From Strongylocentrotus purpuratus (lineage: Eukaryota; Echinodermata; Echinoidea; Camarodonta; Strongylocentrotidae), in NCBI RefSeq assembly GCF_000002235.5, contig NW_022145594.1:19738390-19802389 (forward strand): DNA of 64,000 nucleotides, in the 5' to 3' direction. A program made the translations under genes and the position numbers. Under the pieces are notes generated by a model. That model ran no database searches. It was not told the origin of the DNA and saw nothing but the letters and a program-made list of their open reading frames with translations. Every line of letters begins with the position of its first letter. Position 1 is the stretch's first letter. This document shows positions 1 to 9,910 of the stretch, piece after piece.

Positions 1-120
1 CTCCCCATTTATTCGAAAGTACATAGAAGATTGTGATTTTCAAAATTGTGAACCCTGTTTCTATTCTGGAATTATGAAATCATTTTGATTTACTAATTAC
101 CAACCCTTTTTTATTTTTAT

Positions 121-235
121 GAATTACAATTACAATACCCCCCCCCCAAAAAAAAAAAAAATCCCCCTTCCCGTTAATTACTACCCCTCGGACGATCTCC
201 CCCCCCCCCTGTGAGGACAATTACTCCCCGAAAAA
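121..235. repeat. C-rich tract with remnant GACAATTACCCC minisatellite
   Basis: C-runs alternate with short pieces such as GAGGACAATTACTCCCC, the unit of the larger minisatellites near 32.2, 34.6 and 36.6 kb. The tract stops where sequence related to the 56.4 kb repeat begins, so it may be the edge of an old insertion whose other end lies outside the window. Bases 1-120 are AT-rich and show nothing recognisable. Confidence 0.5.
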
Positions 236-440
236 TGTTATGCTTTCATTAAAACCAAGAGAGTTTAGATAAAAGATTTCATCAAATTTTGGTTATACCA
301 TTTTACACTTTGATTAAAATGATTAAAACTTGTGGAAGAGGGAACAAAATATTAAAACACAAATCAAAATCAATAGTTCAGACGAAGGAAGAAACAAATC
401 ATCTTTAATAGCAAATCAAGGACTGGCACATCTGCTGTTC
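236..440. repeat. Diverged fragment of the 12-30 kb array unit family
   Basis: The sequence resembles 56,410-56,530 and, more distantly, the stretch around AAATAATGTGGAAAGAGA in the tandem array. Shared pieces include AGAGTTTAGATAAAAGAT and ACAAATCAAAATC. It is a lone partial unit; no exon-like segment is seen before the retroelement that follows. Confidence 0.5.
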
Positions 441-1228
441 TTGTTCTGACAGATGACCCAATATCCAGCCCCTGACTCCTTTCCTCTACCTTGCATTGAG
501 GATTGTGGTGACCAAATAGGTAGTGCAAAGTTCATCATATAAGTAGATATTTCGAGAGAGGACTGGCAGGTATCCTGGCTGAGAGGGCCATGACAGTTTC
601 TGCTTTTGTGACCCCATGGGGGTTATTCCCTTGTAGAGTTACGCCGCTTGGCATGAGAATTGCCCGGCAACGTTTCAGCCCCTCGTGAATTATGTCGTTG
701 CGAGACTTGACAATGTTGTGGTGTACATTAACAATATCCTAGTTTTCAGTAATACGTGGTCAGAGATCACCTAGTTTGCTTGAAAGACTTGTTGCCTAGC
801 TGGCCAAGACTGGTCTTGTTGCGAATTTGGCCAAATGTGAATTTTCAAAGGCCCCAGTGACTTACTTGGGTCATGTGGTTGGACATGGAAATGTTGTTCT
901 ATGGCAGGCAAAGGTCCAAGCTTTTGTGGACTTTCTTGCCCCTTCATCCAAAAAGGTGATGGGATTTCTTGGGATGTGCAGGTTCTCGTGCAAAGTTAGT
1001 TCCGAATTTTAGGACATTGTTTCACCCCGCACTGAACTCCTCAAGAAGTAGAAAGCTGTGCTCATTTCAAAACTTGTGTTGCATGCTCACAACTTTCAGA
1101 AGTCTTTTCAACTGGCCACTGACGCCAGTGATGTGGGAGTCAGTGCTGTTCTCCTTCAGAAGGAGGAGGAGGTCTCATGAAGCATGTGAGCTACTTTTCA
1201 AAGAAGCTAAATATCCATAAACGTATAT
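440..1228 (+). mobile_element. Ty3/gypsy-type retrotransposon fossil (pol part)
   Basis: Plus-strand reading gives pieces typical of gypsy pol: a reverse transcriptase stretch, the block VTYLGHVV followed by a KVMGFLGM-type connection, then an RNase H start. Only the reverse transcriptase to early RNase H part is present. It has several breaks and no LTRs were found, so it is an old fragment. It gives way near 1,228 to a GC-rich repeat that may have inserted into it. Confidence 0.8.
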
Positions 1229-1408
1229 TAGACCCCTGTTACACATGCGTCGGCTTTTAAAGCGGGCCCCGGAGGCGGCCTCACGCCTGCATTTTGAAGC
1301 CGCCTCGAGATCATCAAACCTCTGTTACACATGATCTCGGGCCTGCAATTTTGCGTCTTCACATAGGCCGGCCTCACGTCGCCTTTTCACGAGCTGACGT
1401 TGTGGCGG
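1229..1408. repeat. GC-rich repeat with TGTTACACATG motifs
   Basis: Two direct copies of a TGTTACACATG motif lie about 90 bp apart, and a related GTGTTACACC occurs near 1,780 beyond the polypurine tract. GC content is much higher than in the flanks. The style resembles the GATTACACATG-ended elements at 53.9 kb, but I could not define matching ends. Confidence 0.35.
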
Positions 1409-1708
1409 ACTCCAGAAAGACAGAAAGAGAAAGTGATAGAATGATAAAAACCAAGAATAACATAAAAGAAGGTGATAGAAGGAAGAAACAAAGAATGAGA
1501 TAAGGAAAAACAGAAAGAGAAAGGGATATAATTATGAATACAAAGAAAAACATGAGAGAAAGTGATAGAAGGAAGAAACAAAGAATAACATAAGGAAAGA
1601 CAGAAAGAGAAAGTGAAAGAATGATAAAAACAAAGAATAACATAAGAAAAGAAAGAAAGAGAGAGTGATAGAATGATAAAAACAAATAATAGCATAAGAG
1701 AAGGTGGC
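1409..1708. repeat. Polypurine tandem repeat (AGAAAG type)
   Basis: Repeated blocks such as GACAGAAAGAGAAAGTGATA and GATAAAAACAAAGAATAACA recur about every 50-60 bp, sometimes as longer two-block units. The plus strand is almost entirely purine. Open frames here on the other strand are low-complexity Leu/Ser/Phe strings and are not genes. Confidence 0.8.
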
Positions 1709-2122
1709 AAAGGGCGCCCGATGTATTATGTTGACAGGTCACGTCACTTCCGCTTATAAGCCGGCCCCGAGTACACTTTGGTGTTACACCTACTGATTGC
1801 GGGACTGAGGCCTGCCTCAAATCACATCCAGAGGTCCGGCTTTTGTCTTCTTCTTCTTCAGCCAGTGCAAGTACAGTCCTCTGGATAGAGTTTTTTTCGT
1901 ACTGCTGTGTAGTGCAGAGAATGAGTGTGCCATGCTGCTTTGTGTGAGCCTCCAAAAAGAGGTCCCACACGGTGTTAAATTGAGTAGTAAAAATTGTTCA
2001 TTGTGCATGTGCAAGTAAAAATAACTCCTTCTCTAGCTAGTTTTGACGCAGACCAAATAATCAGAAGACTAAAAAATAACCTCTTTTGGAAGTGTATTTT
2101 AAGTGATTTCATCTCATCTGAA
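1709..2122. other. Intergenic sequence, nothing recognised
   Basis: The first part continues the GC-rich repeat (GGCGCCCG, CCGGCCCCGAG). The rest is ordinary AT-rich sequence with a short TTC run near 1,850. No gene or clear element is visible. Confidence 0.4.
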
Positions 2123-2335
2123 CAGGCGCGGATCTAGGATTTCTTAGGGGTGGGGGCCCAATTTCTTTTCTTTTTGCTCCCGAAAATTTGAAAATCGCGC
2201 CGGGCGAAAATGCGCTCAGGGGGTTGGGGGGGGGGGGGGGGGGTGGGTCGGGTGGGGGGGGGGGGGTAGTGAGCACTATTTGTTTTGCTCTCGGCCCCCC
2301 CCCCCCCCCCCCCCCCCCCCCTGGATCCGCCACTG
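2123..2335. mobile_element. Short G-rich element with CAGTGGCGGATCCAGG-type ends
   Basis: The left end reads CAGGCGCGGATCTAGGATTT and the right end is the complement of CAGTGGCGGATCCAGG, with long G and C runs inside. Such ends are common on non-autonomous DNA transposons. No target duplication could be matched. The left end resembles the one at 39,511. Confidence 0.55.
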
Positions 2336-2489
2336 TACCTAAGCACCACCAATTTATCATGCGACTGGAGTAACGTGATTCCACTTACCTCTGTAAATCA
2401 AGTGTTTATGACCAAATAACTACTTGACCAAGCAACGAGTTTTTTGCCCGTTAACCGATGGTGGTGATAAATAAGTTATTATTTGGTAT

Positions 2490-3345
2490 TTCAAGCACCT
2501 TTATCGATTGGTTTCACAGGTCATCCAAGGTTGACTGGAATAATCACGTATAATATAATAATCAAAAATACTTACACCGGCTAATCGTCTTATTGTTCTG
2601 TCCGTGAATCTCTGGTTGTATTAAATAAGTAATTCTGAGGTGTCGTAAAACACCTTTTTAAATGGTTTCAAAGTTACCATAAATTTCTTGGTGATGATCA
2701 GGTGGCTAAAACTGATTACTAATCTAAGCTGTAAATCCGTGATATTTAGGTGTGAAAAATTAGTAATTCTTAGGTGTCTTAAAACACCTATTAAATGGTA
2801 ATCAAAATTGCCATAAGTTCCGCGGTGATGATCTCGTGACTCAAACGGATTATTAATATAAGCTGGGCATCAGTGACTTTCAGGCCTTAAAAATTAGTTT
2901 TTCAAAGGTGTCTGAAAACACCTTTTTAAATGGTGGTCAAAGTTACCATAAATTTCTTGGTGATAATCTCGTGAATCAAAGTGATTATTAATCTTAGGTG
3001 TGAATCTGTGCTATTTAGGTGTGAAAAATTAGTAATTATTAGGTGTCTTAAAACACCTTTTTAAATGGTTTCAGGTTACCATAAATTTCTTGGTGGTGAT
3101 CACGTGGCTAAAACTGGTTACTAATCTAAGCTGTGAATTCGTGATATTTAGGTGTGAAAAATTAGTAATTCTTAGGTGTCTTAAAACACTTATTAAATGG
3201 TAGTACTGAAAGTTGCCATGAGTTCCGCGGTAATGATCTCGTGACTCAAACTGATTATTAATCTTAGGTGTGAATCTGTAATTGTTTAGGTGTGAAAATG
3301 AGTTATTCTTGGGTGTCTTGATGGTTTCACAGTTACCATTTAAGT
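2490..3345. repeat. 134-bp satellite with internal hairpin
   Basis: The motif AGGTGTCTTAAAACACCT (or near forms) starts at 2,638, 2,772, 2,906, 3,041, 3,174 and 3,311, a spacing of 133-137 bp. Each unit also has a TTACCATAAATTTCTTGGTG-like block. A decayed unit is visible from about 2,490. The repeated motif is itself an inverted repeat. Confidence 0.9.
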
Positions 3346-3363
3346 TTCGTGGTGATAATCCCG

Positions 3364-3480
3364 TGACTGTTGGCATATTTTCATTGCACCAGATGATAAC
3401 TGATCTGTGTGCATATTTCAAGTTGCACCGTTTGATGACTGACTGTTGACATATTTCCAGTTGAACCAGTTGACACCAAT
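3364..3480. repeat. About 38-bp tandem repeat, three copies
   Basis: Three successive units start with TGACTGTTGGCATATTT, TGATCTGTGTGCATATTT and TGACTGTTGACATATTT. Each continues into a GTTGCACC/GTTGAACC block. It directly follows the 134-bp satellite. Confidence 0.7.
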
Positions 3481-3779
3481 TAATTTGCATATTGAATATG
3501 GGGTGCGTGCAGATCTGTTTTTTTTTAAATAATGTATCTGAATTTACAGCATATTTCTTAATTACTCATGATTTAGTTATATAACATTTGTTTCGAAAAT
3601 ACTACAAATATAAATTACCAGTTATTAGGACATTTAGCTACTTCGTATAGATTACATTTAATTAAACATGAATAAGGGAAACATTAACTATAAACTAAAA
3701 AAAATTCGATTAGTTAAATTATTTAAGTCTACTTATTACCAATGCCTTTACATTCGAAATACAGACTTACCAGTATTGA
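3481..3779. other. AT-rich sequence without genes
   Basis: No open frame of note, no repeat and no splice-bounded exon was seen. Confidence 0.5.
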
Positions 3780-3945
3780 AGTGTTGTTGACATTCAACTG
3801 GTTGGAACTTTTACCAAATGGTTCTACTGGCTTAGCTAGACCAGTTGAATTCTAACTGGCCAGGATCAACTGGATCATTTAGCCCATTTCAATTTCCGGG
3901 GTTACCAGTTGCATTAATTGGTTCATCAACTGAACCAGTTGCAAC
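3780..3945. repeat. CAACTGGT/ACCAGTTG-rich segment
   Basis: Many direct and inverted copies of ACCAGTTG and CAACTGG occur in about 165 bp. The motif matches the last part of the 38-bp repeats at 3,364-3,480, so the two may have a common origin. Confidence 0.5.
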
Positions 3946-4544
3946 TAGCTTTTTATTCTGGGATGTATGCACCCTCCCCACCCCCTCTAATCCCAAACTG
4001 CTTCCGACGCGCCTAGACGTGACTATGGAGGATCCAAATCACGATGTTCAGAAATGGGATGATAACGTCATTATTTTGATTCATTTATTGTGTCACATTT
4101 GCGTAATTATTGGGTTGAACGCTGGTTACAGTAACATATTTCCTCTTCGACGTAAATTTCACGTGAATGAAGAACATGATTCATCTCAATTCAGTCTTTT
4201 AATATTCACGTGAATTTTACGCAGATATTTTGACTAAAACTATTACTAACGCTTCACGTGTTTCTGTGACGCGATTCTAAAACTGCTAAATAATGTGATA
4301 ATTTCGTTTATGAAGATGTAATTTCATAACCAAACGAAAACGAGAGTATTAAGTTTACAAACCATGGTCTCCAAGGTAGGGATAATCACGTTATTATAAT
4401 GGTGATATTCCAGTGACAATTGCGTGAGTTAGTGTACGTGTTTTATAAGTGACCGAGTGCAAAAAACGTGTTAACACAAGCACGTAAATGTCAAGTGTTT
4501 GAAGAACGTAAATCTTTACAAGTCGATACCTTAATATTGGCGTG
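3946..4544. other. No recognised gene
   Basis: The sequence contains several ACGTGAATTTACG-like pieces in both orientations around 4,150-4,260 and 4,530 (TTCACGTGAATTTTACG), a weak sign of a decayed inverted-repeat element. The 122-codon plus-strand frame at 3,845-4,213 has no protein-like features. Confidence 0.35.
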
Positions 4545-4551
4545 AATTTGT

Positions 4552-5645
4552 TTATTGGGGAGTTACCCCAACCAGCTGCTTCTTATACTGTTCCAGAGAA
4601 GAAGCTGCTGTCACAGTGTTAGGGAGCTGGTGATATAAGCAGATGGCACTGGGGAAGAAGGAGTTTTGATACCCAGAGGTCCTGCAGAGTTGATGTCGGT
4701 ATTGAGCTTGTCGTCTTTCTTTAGATTGTAATACTGGGTAGATGTATGGTGGTTCAGGAGGAATGGTAAGCAATCAATGCAAGATACGATACAGCATGGT
4801 AACTTACAGATGAGCTCTTCTTTCGGAGAGAGACTGCCATTTTAGAAGGTAGAGCATTTCGGTTACACTGTGTCTTTAGTCTCCTAGATTGAACCGAGCA
4901 GCTCGCCTCTGAACCATTTCGAGATTTCAAATTTGGTCTTGGCAGTGAGGGTCCCAAGTTGGTGAGGCATAGTCAAGGATGGGGCATACATATGTCATGT
5001 ATGCTTGTTCAGTTATTTTCTTGGGGCAGCCATGCAGATTTCTCTGAAGGAACCCTTGTGTACTGTTGGCCTTCTTGCATGTGTTGTCTACATGTGTCTT
5101 CCAGCTTAGGGTTAGCCTTTGAACGGATGACATTTTTCACCTTGTTGGTCAGTCTGAGGACTTCACACTTGCTTGGGTTGAAAAACATCTGCCACTTGGT
5201 TTCTCAGTTTTGCAGGTGATTAAGATCTTCTTGGAGTGTGTCTGCGTCGGCTTGTGAGTTGATGTGTCGGTATAGTAGACAATCATCTGCAAACATCCGG
5301 GCTTCTGAACGAACACAGTCTGGCAGATCATTGATGTAAGCCAAGAAGAGAAGGGGGCCGAGGACAGTTCCCTGGGGTACGCCCAAGGTCAAATCTGCCG
5401 AAATAAAACTTGTTCAATCCAGTGCAACCTGTTGTACACGATATGTGAGAAAGGCTCTGATCCAACAGAGGAGGTAACCCTGGACACCATAGAAGGCTAG
5501 TTTTCTCAGGAGTCTTTAATTTGGTACTTTGTCAAATGCCTTTGAAAAATATAACAGCACTGCATCGATCTACTGCTTATTTTCCAGTCCTTTGCCAAGG
5601 TCATTGCTGGTCAACAGCAGCTGGGAATCACATGAATGGTGTTTA
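4552..5645 (-). pseudogene. LINE reverse transcriptase and C-terminal region
   Basis: Starting from high coordinates, the minus strand shows an SCDSQLLL block, the palm motif A stretch FSKAFDKVPN, then [14 protein letters not shown], and [11 protein letters not shown] with the catalytic FADD. It continues with HVDNTCKKANSTQGFLQRNL, YASPTWDP, and a final YQNSFFPSAICLYHQLPNTV block typical of the C-terminus of APE LINEs. The fingers region upstream of motif A is absent, which implies an internal deletion. The frame changes at least once between FADD and the thumb, and there are in-frame stops. It is not functional. Confidence 0.9.
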
Positions 5646-6122
5646 CAAAGAAGGTTGAATATACAGCTAAAGTATACCTGTGACTTGTCACAGTTTCTGT
5701 CTGCCAGTGTATATCTGGTAGATTGAGGTCACCCGAAATCCAGATGGTTGCTGTTGGATGGTTTCTCACAATCCCACTCATAATGCTGCATATTTCTTCA
5801 GCACTTGTAATGTCACTATTAGGAGGACGGTATAAGCACATAACTATCAGTTTGTGGCCACCAACGATATTAATTTCAGCAGCCACGATTTTCTTAAAAG
5901 TTAAGATAAAGACTTCCTTGACGATGATGTCTGCATTCGTTGCAAGGTCAAGGCGGCACCTCCATACCCATCCTTTCTGTCTTTACGGATAGCTGGGATG
6001 TTGTAGTCTGGAGGAAGGATCTCTGAGCTAAGGATGTCTTGCCTCAAACAAGTCTCATTACCTACAATGATGTCTGGTTTGCAAGAGTCGACTGCTTCCC
6101 AGAAGGCTTCTTTCTTACATCA
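5645..6122 (-). pseudogene. LINE AP endonuclease, main part
   Basis: Minus-strand frames contain KPDIIVGNETCL (with the catalytic glutamate), RKDRKDGYGG, a VMCLYRPPNS block, and ISGDLNLPDIHW (the conserved GDxN motif). The order matches an APE-type endonuclease. The frame shifts between the RKDRKDGYGG and YRPPNS blocks. The N-terminal strand (VLTVNFQSV) lies beyond the MITE, at about 7,050-7,024. Confidence 0.85.
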
Positions 6123-6124
6123 TA

Positions 6125-7021
6125 CACTCTTAATGTCAGCGAGTAAATTGTGCCGAGTAAAACAAGCTGAGTAACAAAATGAGCAATTCAGTACTCAAGC
6201 TGGAGTAAGAATTCATGTAATTCGTACCAAGGATCTTATTAAACCATAGACCCTAGTACAGATGGACTAATAATGAGAGTCTTTCTTTGATGAGAGAACT
6301 GTGATTCAAACTGATTTTGGAAATTAAAGTCCACAAATTATGTTACTGAATTTAAAATGTCATTGACCTTATGTTATTTGCATAGTGTGTGAGTGAAGAA
6401 CTTCAAATCAATGCTAAATTTAGAAATCAGGCAAAATTATGGTTTATATTCTTTATTGACAAATAATGGTTACTTAACAGCTGTTAAAAAAAGAACAATA
6501 TTAATCAGCGGTTTAGTTAAACCCTTAGTCAAAAAGTTAAAACCCTAGTTGAATGCACCTTTGTTTTAATCAGTATTGAGTAAAAACATGTACTTAACTT
6601 AGTACATGTTTTTACTCAATATTGATTGCACCACTAAGCGTTACCCAGAAAACATCATACTCAATATTTGAGCAAAAGATTGCTCAAACAATTTGAGTCG
6701 AAACAGGTACTCGTTAATTGAGTAAAATTTGGCTTAACTCATGGGCAGTTTCTTACTCGACATGAGTTGATTACGTTTCTACCCAGATGCTGAGTAAAAA
6801 AGGGAACCGCTCAACAAAGGAGTAAATATTAAGTAAAGGTTGACTCATTCAAACTGAGTAGAGATTTAGTCTTTTATTGAATAATATTTTTACTCAACAG
6901 ATGAGTAGATGTGTTACTCAACACATGCTGAGTAAAGTTTACTCAAAAGTCGGGTGGTTCCCTTGTGACTACTTAAAAGAGTAACATTTTTACTCAAATT
7001 GAGCAGTTTTTTTTTAGAGTG
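6125..7021. mobile_element. TA-flanked MITE with CACTCTWAA ends
   Basis: The left end is CACTCTTAATG and the right end the complement of CACTCTAAAAA. Both sides are flanked by TA. The insertion splits the LINE endonuclease, so the boundaries are confirmed by the host reading frame. The 897-bp interior is full of TACTCAA and TTGAGTA motifs in both orientations and has no coding capacity. A TA duplication suggests a mariner/Tc1-like or similar transposase, but this is an inference. Confidence 0.8.
6568..6627. repeat. 60-bp near-perfect palindrome inside the MITE
   Basis: Two 27-bp arms (6,568-6,594 and 6,601-6,627) are complementary with one mismatch around a 6-bp spacer. The arms contain GAGTAAAAACATGTACT. 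The structure would form a long hairpin in single-stranded DNA or RNA. Confidence 0.9.
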
Positions 7022-7023
7022 TA

Positions 7024-7420
7024 CACTTTGAAAGTTGACAGTTAGGACTTTGAATGGCTTACATCCATTTTTCTTTTATCTCTTTGCTCTATGTGGCGTT
7101 GATGTTTTTTAGCAGCGATGTTGTTTTCAGCGGTAGGCCGAAGCCACCTATGGTTTCATCAAGGCTTAGAGAATTAGATGAATCAGAGAAGGTTCGTTTG
7201 ACTGTTTTTTTTTGTTTTTTTTGTGCTAGAGTTCCTCGGACCATCTGAGAGGCCTGAAAGAACATCAAAACTGTTCTGACTCTCTGAGAGGAATGTGTCT
7301 ATGCAGGGAAGAGAATGTGTTGGGTTGGTCACACTTGGCACAAATCCATGTTACATTGCTGCTATTAAGGTTACTGTATGTAGCAGATGACATGCCCATG
7401 CAGTCAACGTGGCACCAAAC
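7024..7420 (-). pseudogene. LINE: second half of PHD finger, linker, endonuclease start
   Basis: From 7,420 down, the minus strand reads WCHVDCMGMSSATY, then NVTWICAKCDQPN, which are the last zinc ligands of a PHD finger. A low-complexity Ser-rich linker follows, then FKVLTVNFQSV, the first strand of the endonuclease, which ends exactly at the MITE. The first half of the finger lies about 2.2 kb away at 9,626. Confidence 0.8.
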
Positions 7421-7492
7421 TGTAATACGATTGCAGGGCCCTCAGGTAGAACAGTATGAATACTGATGAGGCTACCCTGGTTAAACAAGACA

Positions 7493-7527
<35 letters not shown>
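7421..7527. mobile_element. Short (ATT)n-tailed insertion with AAAC target duplication
   Basis: About 70 bp ending in GGCTACCCTGGTTAAACAAG lead into an (ATT)n run. This layout is typical of the 3' end of a 5'-truncated LINE or SINE. AAAC precedes it (ending at 7,420) and follows the far end of the ATT run (from about 9,627), and the LINE reading frame is continuous when the insert is removed. Confidence 0.6.
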
Positions 7528-8539
7528 GGTGATACGTAACGAAGTCAACGTATCACCTTTTGATTTCGTCAAGATTTTTCTTTATTATTATTATTATTTA
7601 TTTTTATTATTCTTCCTCGAATTTGTTCGCAGGATATCTCAAGACTGAATAAAGCCATTATCATGAAACTTTCAATGATGATAGATCTTAGTCTAACTTA
7701 GAACTGTGTGACTTTTCAGACAGTCAAGGTCATCGTGACGTCATCCAGGCGCCATTTTGTGAAAATCAACTTATGATCATATCTTCATAAAGGAAAGCCA
7801 TTTTTCATTCATATTTATCATGATTAAACTCAATATCCGTCCGGTCAATTTCAAGTCAATAAATGCGCGCAAAAATGCGCGTACGCTTATGTCCGCGCGT
7901 TTACGCGCGCGAAAAAAATTAAAATGCTCCAAATCATCCCAATTTTTTTTTACATCCGTTTCAGGCCATATGGAGCATTTGATAAAAAAATTACGCACAC
8001 GCGCATGCGCGCGCATTTTCGCGCGTACTGGCATTTTGCAATATAGAATCGCCGAATTTTTTCTGTCATTATATTTGGTACATTTTTCCAAGCATTTTGA
8101 TAACTTGTTCACCTTTTAATAACGCAATGAGCGTCCGTCAAAGTTGACAGCACGCGCAGATCTGCGTTATCTTTATCCACCATACATTGGCAAAAACATG
8201 CCTATACAAAATTCATTGTAACTGTTCAGAATGGATGGGAACTCCCAATATGTTTTCATATTTAGATAGATTATGAGTTGGAGATATGATTTCATGTCTC
8301 ATTTGACCCTCAATTAACTCATGATGTCATCATAATGGCCTCCAAACTCAAAATTTCAATTTGCATATTATGACGTCAGCATATTTTTGGAAAATTAATT
8401 GTATCTCTGTAAATATTGATCAATTTTCTTTTAAATTTTGATATGTTCTAGCTGAGACAATTTGCTACAAGTATAGTTGCCACAATTTTTCATTTTGACT
8501 AAGGCATCAAGGCGTACTTTTGCGATTAAAGGAGGCATG

Positions 8540-9165
8540 TCAATTTTTCACATTTTGCGTGTATTCTCTATGGGACATGACTTTTTCTCAAAACTGGATT
8601 CTACACTCCTGTCTTTTGCGAGCAAAATCTCCCATATTTTAGCTTTGTTTTCGCTGAGCTTCGAATATGTTGTAGCTGAGACAATAAGCTATCACACGTG
8701 TGCCTTTTATATTTCGATCAGATGCCGGGATTATGCTCATATTTCACTTGCAAAGTAGGATTTCTGAATTCCATTTCCCGTTTACGTGTAATCGCTATGG
8801 GAGATGTTTTGGTATATCGGTAACGCACTTGACTTCCAACCTCGAGATCCCTGGTTCGATTCCGGGTGTCTCCAACACTTTTTTTTTCACTTGTTTTTTC
8901 CTTTTGACCTTCACTGTACCATCTCCTTTGATTATTTAAACACGTAGATTCGCAAATAATGTCATAAATAACCCTTTTTACTTTATTATTACCCTATTTT
9001 CACTTAATCCATTACTTTTTGCGTGTAATCCCTATGGGAGATGACTTTTTTTTTCAAATCTGGATTCTACATTCCTGTCTTTTGCGAGCAATATCGCCGT
9101 TATTTCGGCTTGGATTTTTTTGATTTTTGAGTATGTTGTAGCTGAGACTATATGCTATCTAAATC
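8540..9165. repeat. About 230-bp imperfect tandem repeat within the 2-kb element
   Basis: The phrase CTATGGGAGATGA (or CTATGGGACATGA) recurs near 8,569, 8,798 and 9,033. Around the first and third copies a longer match exists: TGGATTCTACA, CCTGTCTTTTGCGAGCAA, and a GTTGTAGCTGAGAC block. The middle copy is interrupted by the tRNA-like segment. Confidence 0.7.
8800..8873 (+). tRNA. tRNA-like sequence (Gly-TCC-like), probably SINE or element-borne
   Basis: A 7-bp acceptor stem (GGAGATG with TGTCTCC, two wobble pairs), a box-A-like GGTATATCGG, a T arm CCTGG-TTCGATT-CCGGG and a following T run at about 8,879 fit a Pol III unit. The anticodon loop reads CTTCCAA, but a good anticodon stem forms only with a 9-nt loop. 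The 5' acceptor strand coincides with the surrounding repeat. It is more likely a tRNA-derived insert than a working tRNA gene. Confidence 0.45.
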
Positions 9166-9566
9166 AACCCTCTTTTTTTCAATAAGATGTCATGATCGTG
9201 CTTATGATCATGATCATGATCATCATGATCATCATTATCATAATGATGATAATCATTTATCAATTACATTTTCATTTCTTTAAATAAGATAAAAATCGTC
9301 AAAAGGTGTTCTTCATGATGTAAATTAGAGTCAAATGTGTAACTGGTTACTGCACAGGGTCAAAGGTCATATATTGTTTCAATCTATCTTCCCTAGATCC
9401 ATGATGATCAAGGAGACACAATTTAATCTTGACATATGAATAGATCATAATGGGAGAAGCATATAAATGGGAGAAGCATTTTACAAAATAATATATCGTG
9501 TAATGCATTATTCGCTATGTAAACCACTATCATACGTATCACCTAATTCGTCTAAGTGACGAATTA

Positions 9567-9573
9567 AAGTCTA

Positions 9574-9628
<55 letters not shown>
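9567..9628. repeat. (ATT)n microsatellite
   Basis: A pure ATT/TTA run, the continuation of the run at 7,490-7,527 on the other side of the 2-kb element. Confidence 0.95.
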
Positions 9629-9629
<1 letters not shown>

Positions 9630-9910
9630 ACATTACATGAGTCACAAGCAACTGCTCTCCTTGTCTTGGACCATTTTACAGCCTTTGTACAAACTCCACA
9701 CGGGGACTTTGGTGTATATGGTTCTGGGTTGAGTTCAGTGTCGTGGGCATAAGTAAGGAGGAGAACACTTAGGTACAGGAGAATCGATTTCAGGCTACTC
9801 CTACTAGCGACATAAGATAAGCTTGCATTGTGTAGTGAGAAGTTTGGGGTGACATTCAAACGTTGCAGGCATGATGGTAGATTGCCAAGAGAAGCAACAT
9901 GGCTTCCCAC
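9626..9910 (-). pseudogene. LINE N-terminus: 2A-like peptide and first half of a PHD finger
   Basis: The 94-codon minus-strand frame contains LLLTYAHDTELNPEP, which matches the 2A ribosome-skipping consensus ending in NPGP except for Glu in place of the key Gly. PHD-type ligands follow (CGVC, then CDSC) before the frame runs into the ATT repeat. In known sea urchin LINEs, 2A peptides sit at the N-terminus of the protein. The Gly-to-Glu change would be expected to abolish skipping. The protein continues at 7,420. Confidence 0.85.

Larger units (their letters stand above)
7528..9566. mobile_element. 2-kb hairpin-ended element inserted in the (ATT)n tail
   Basis: (ATT)n flanks both sides. The two ends share TTAGGTGATACGTA in inverted orientation. 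The left end forms a perfect 10-bp-arm hairpin (7,528-7,557), and the right end a perfect 9-bp-arm hairpin (9,544-9,566). The interior is AT-rich with CGCGC-rich patches at 7,865-8,030, a roughly 230-bp repeated block and a tRNA-like sequence. No transposase frame is visible. Hairpin ends and microsatellite flanks recall Helentron-type non-autonomous elements, but the assignment is unproven. Confidence 0.6.

Noticed and set aside
1374-1970. 198-codon minus-strand frame rich in Leu, Ser and Phe
   Set aside because: Complement of a polypurine repeat; hydrophobic composition is a by-product, not a membrane protein.
2109-2384. Poly-Gly/poly-Pro frames on both strands
   Set aside because: Produced by long G and C runs inside a transposon.
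7777-8119. Overlapping 111- and 99-codon frames on opposite strands
   Set aside because: They lie in a CGCGC-rich patch of the 2-kb element and lack any protein family features.
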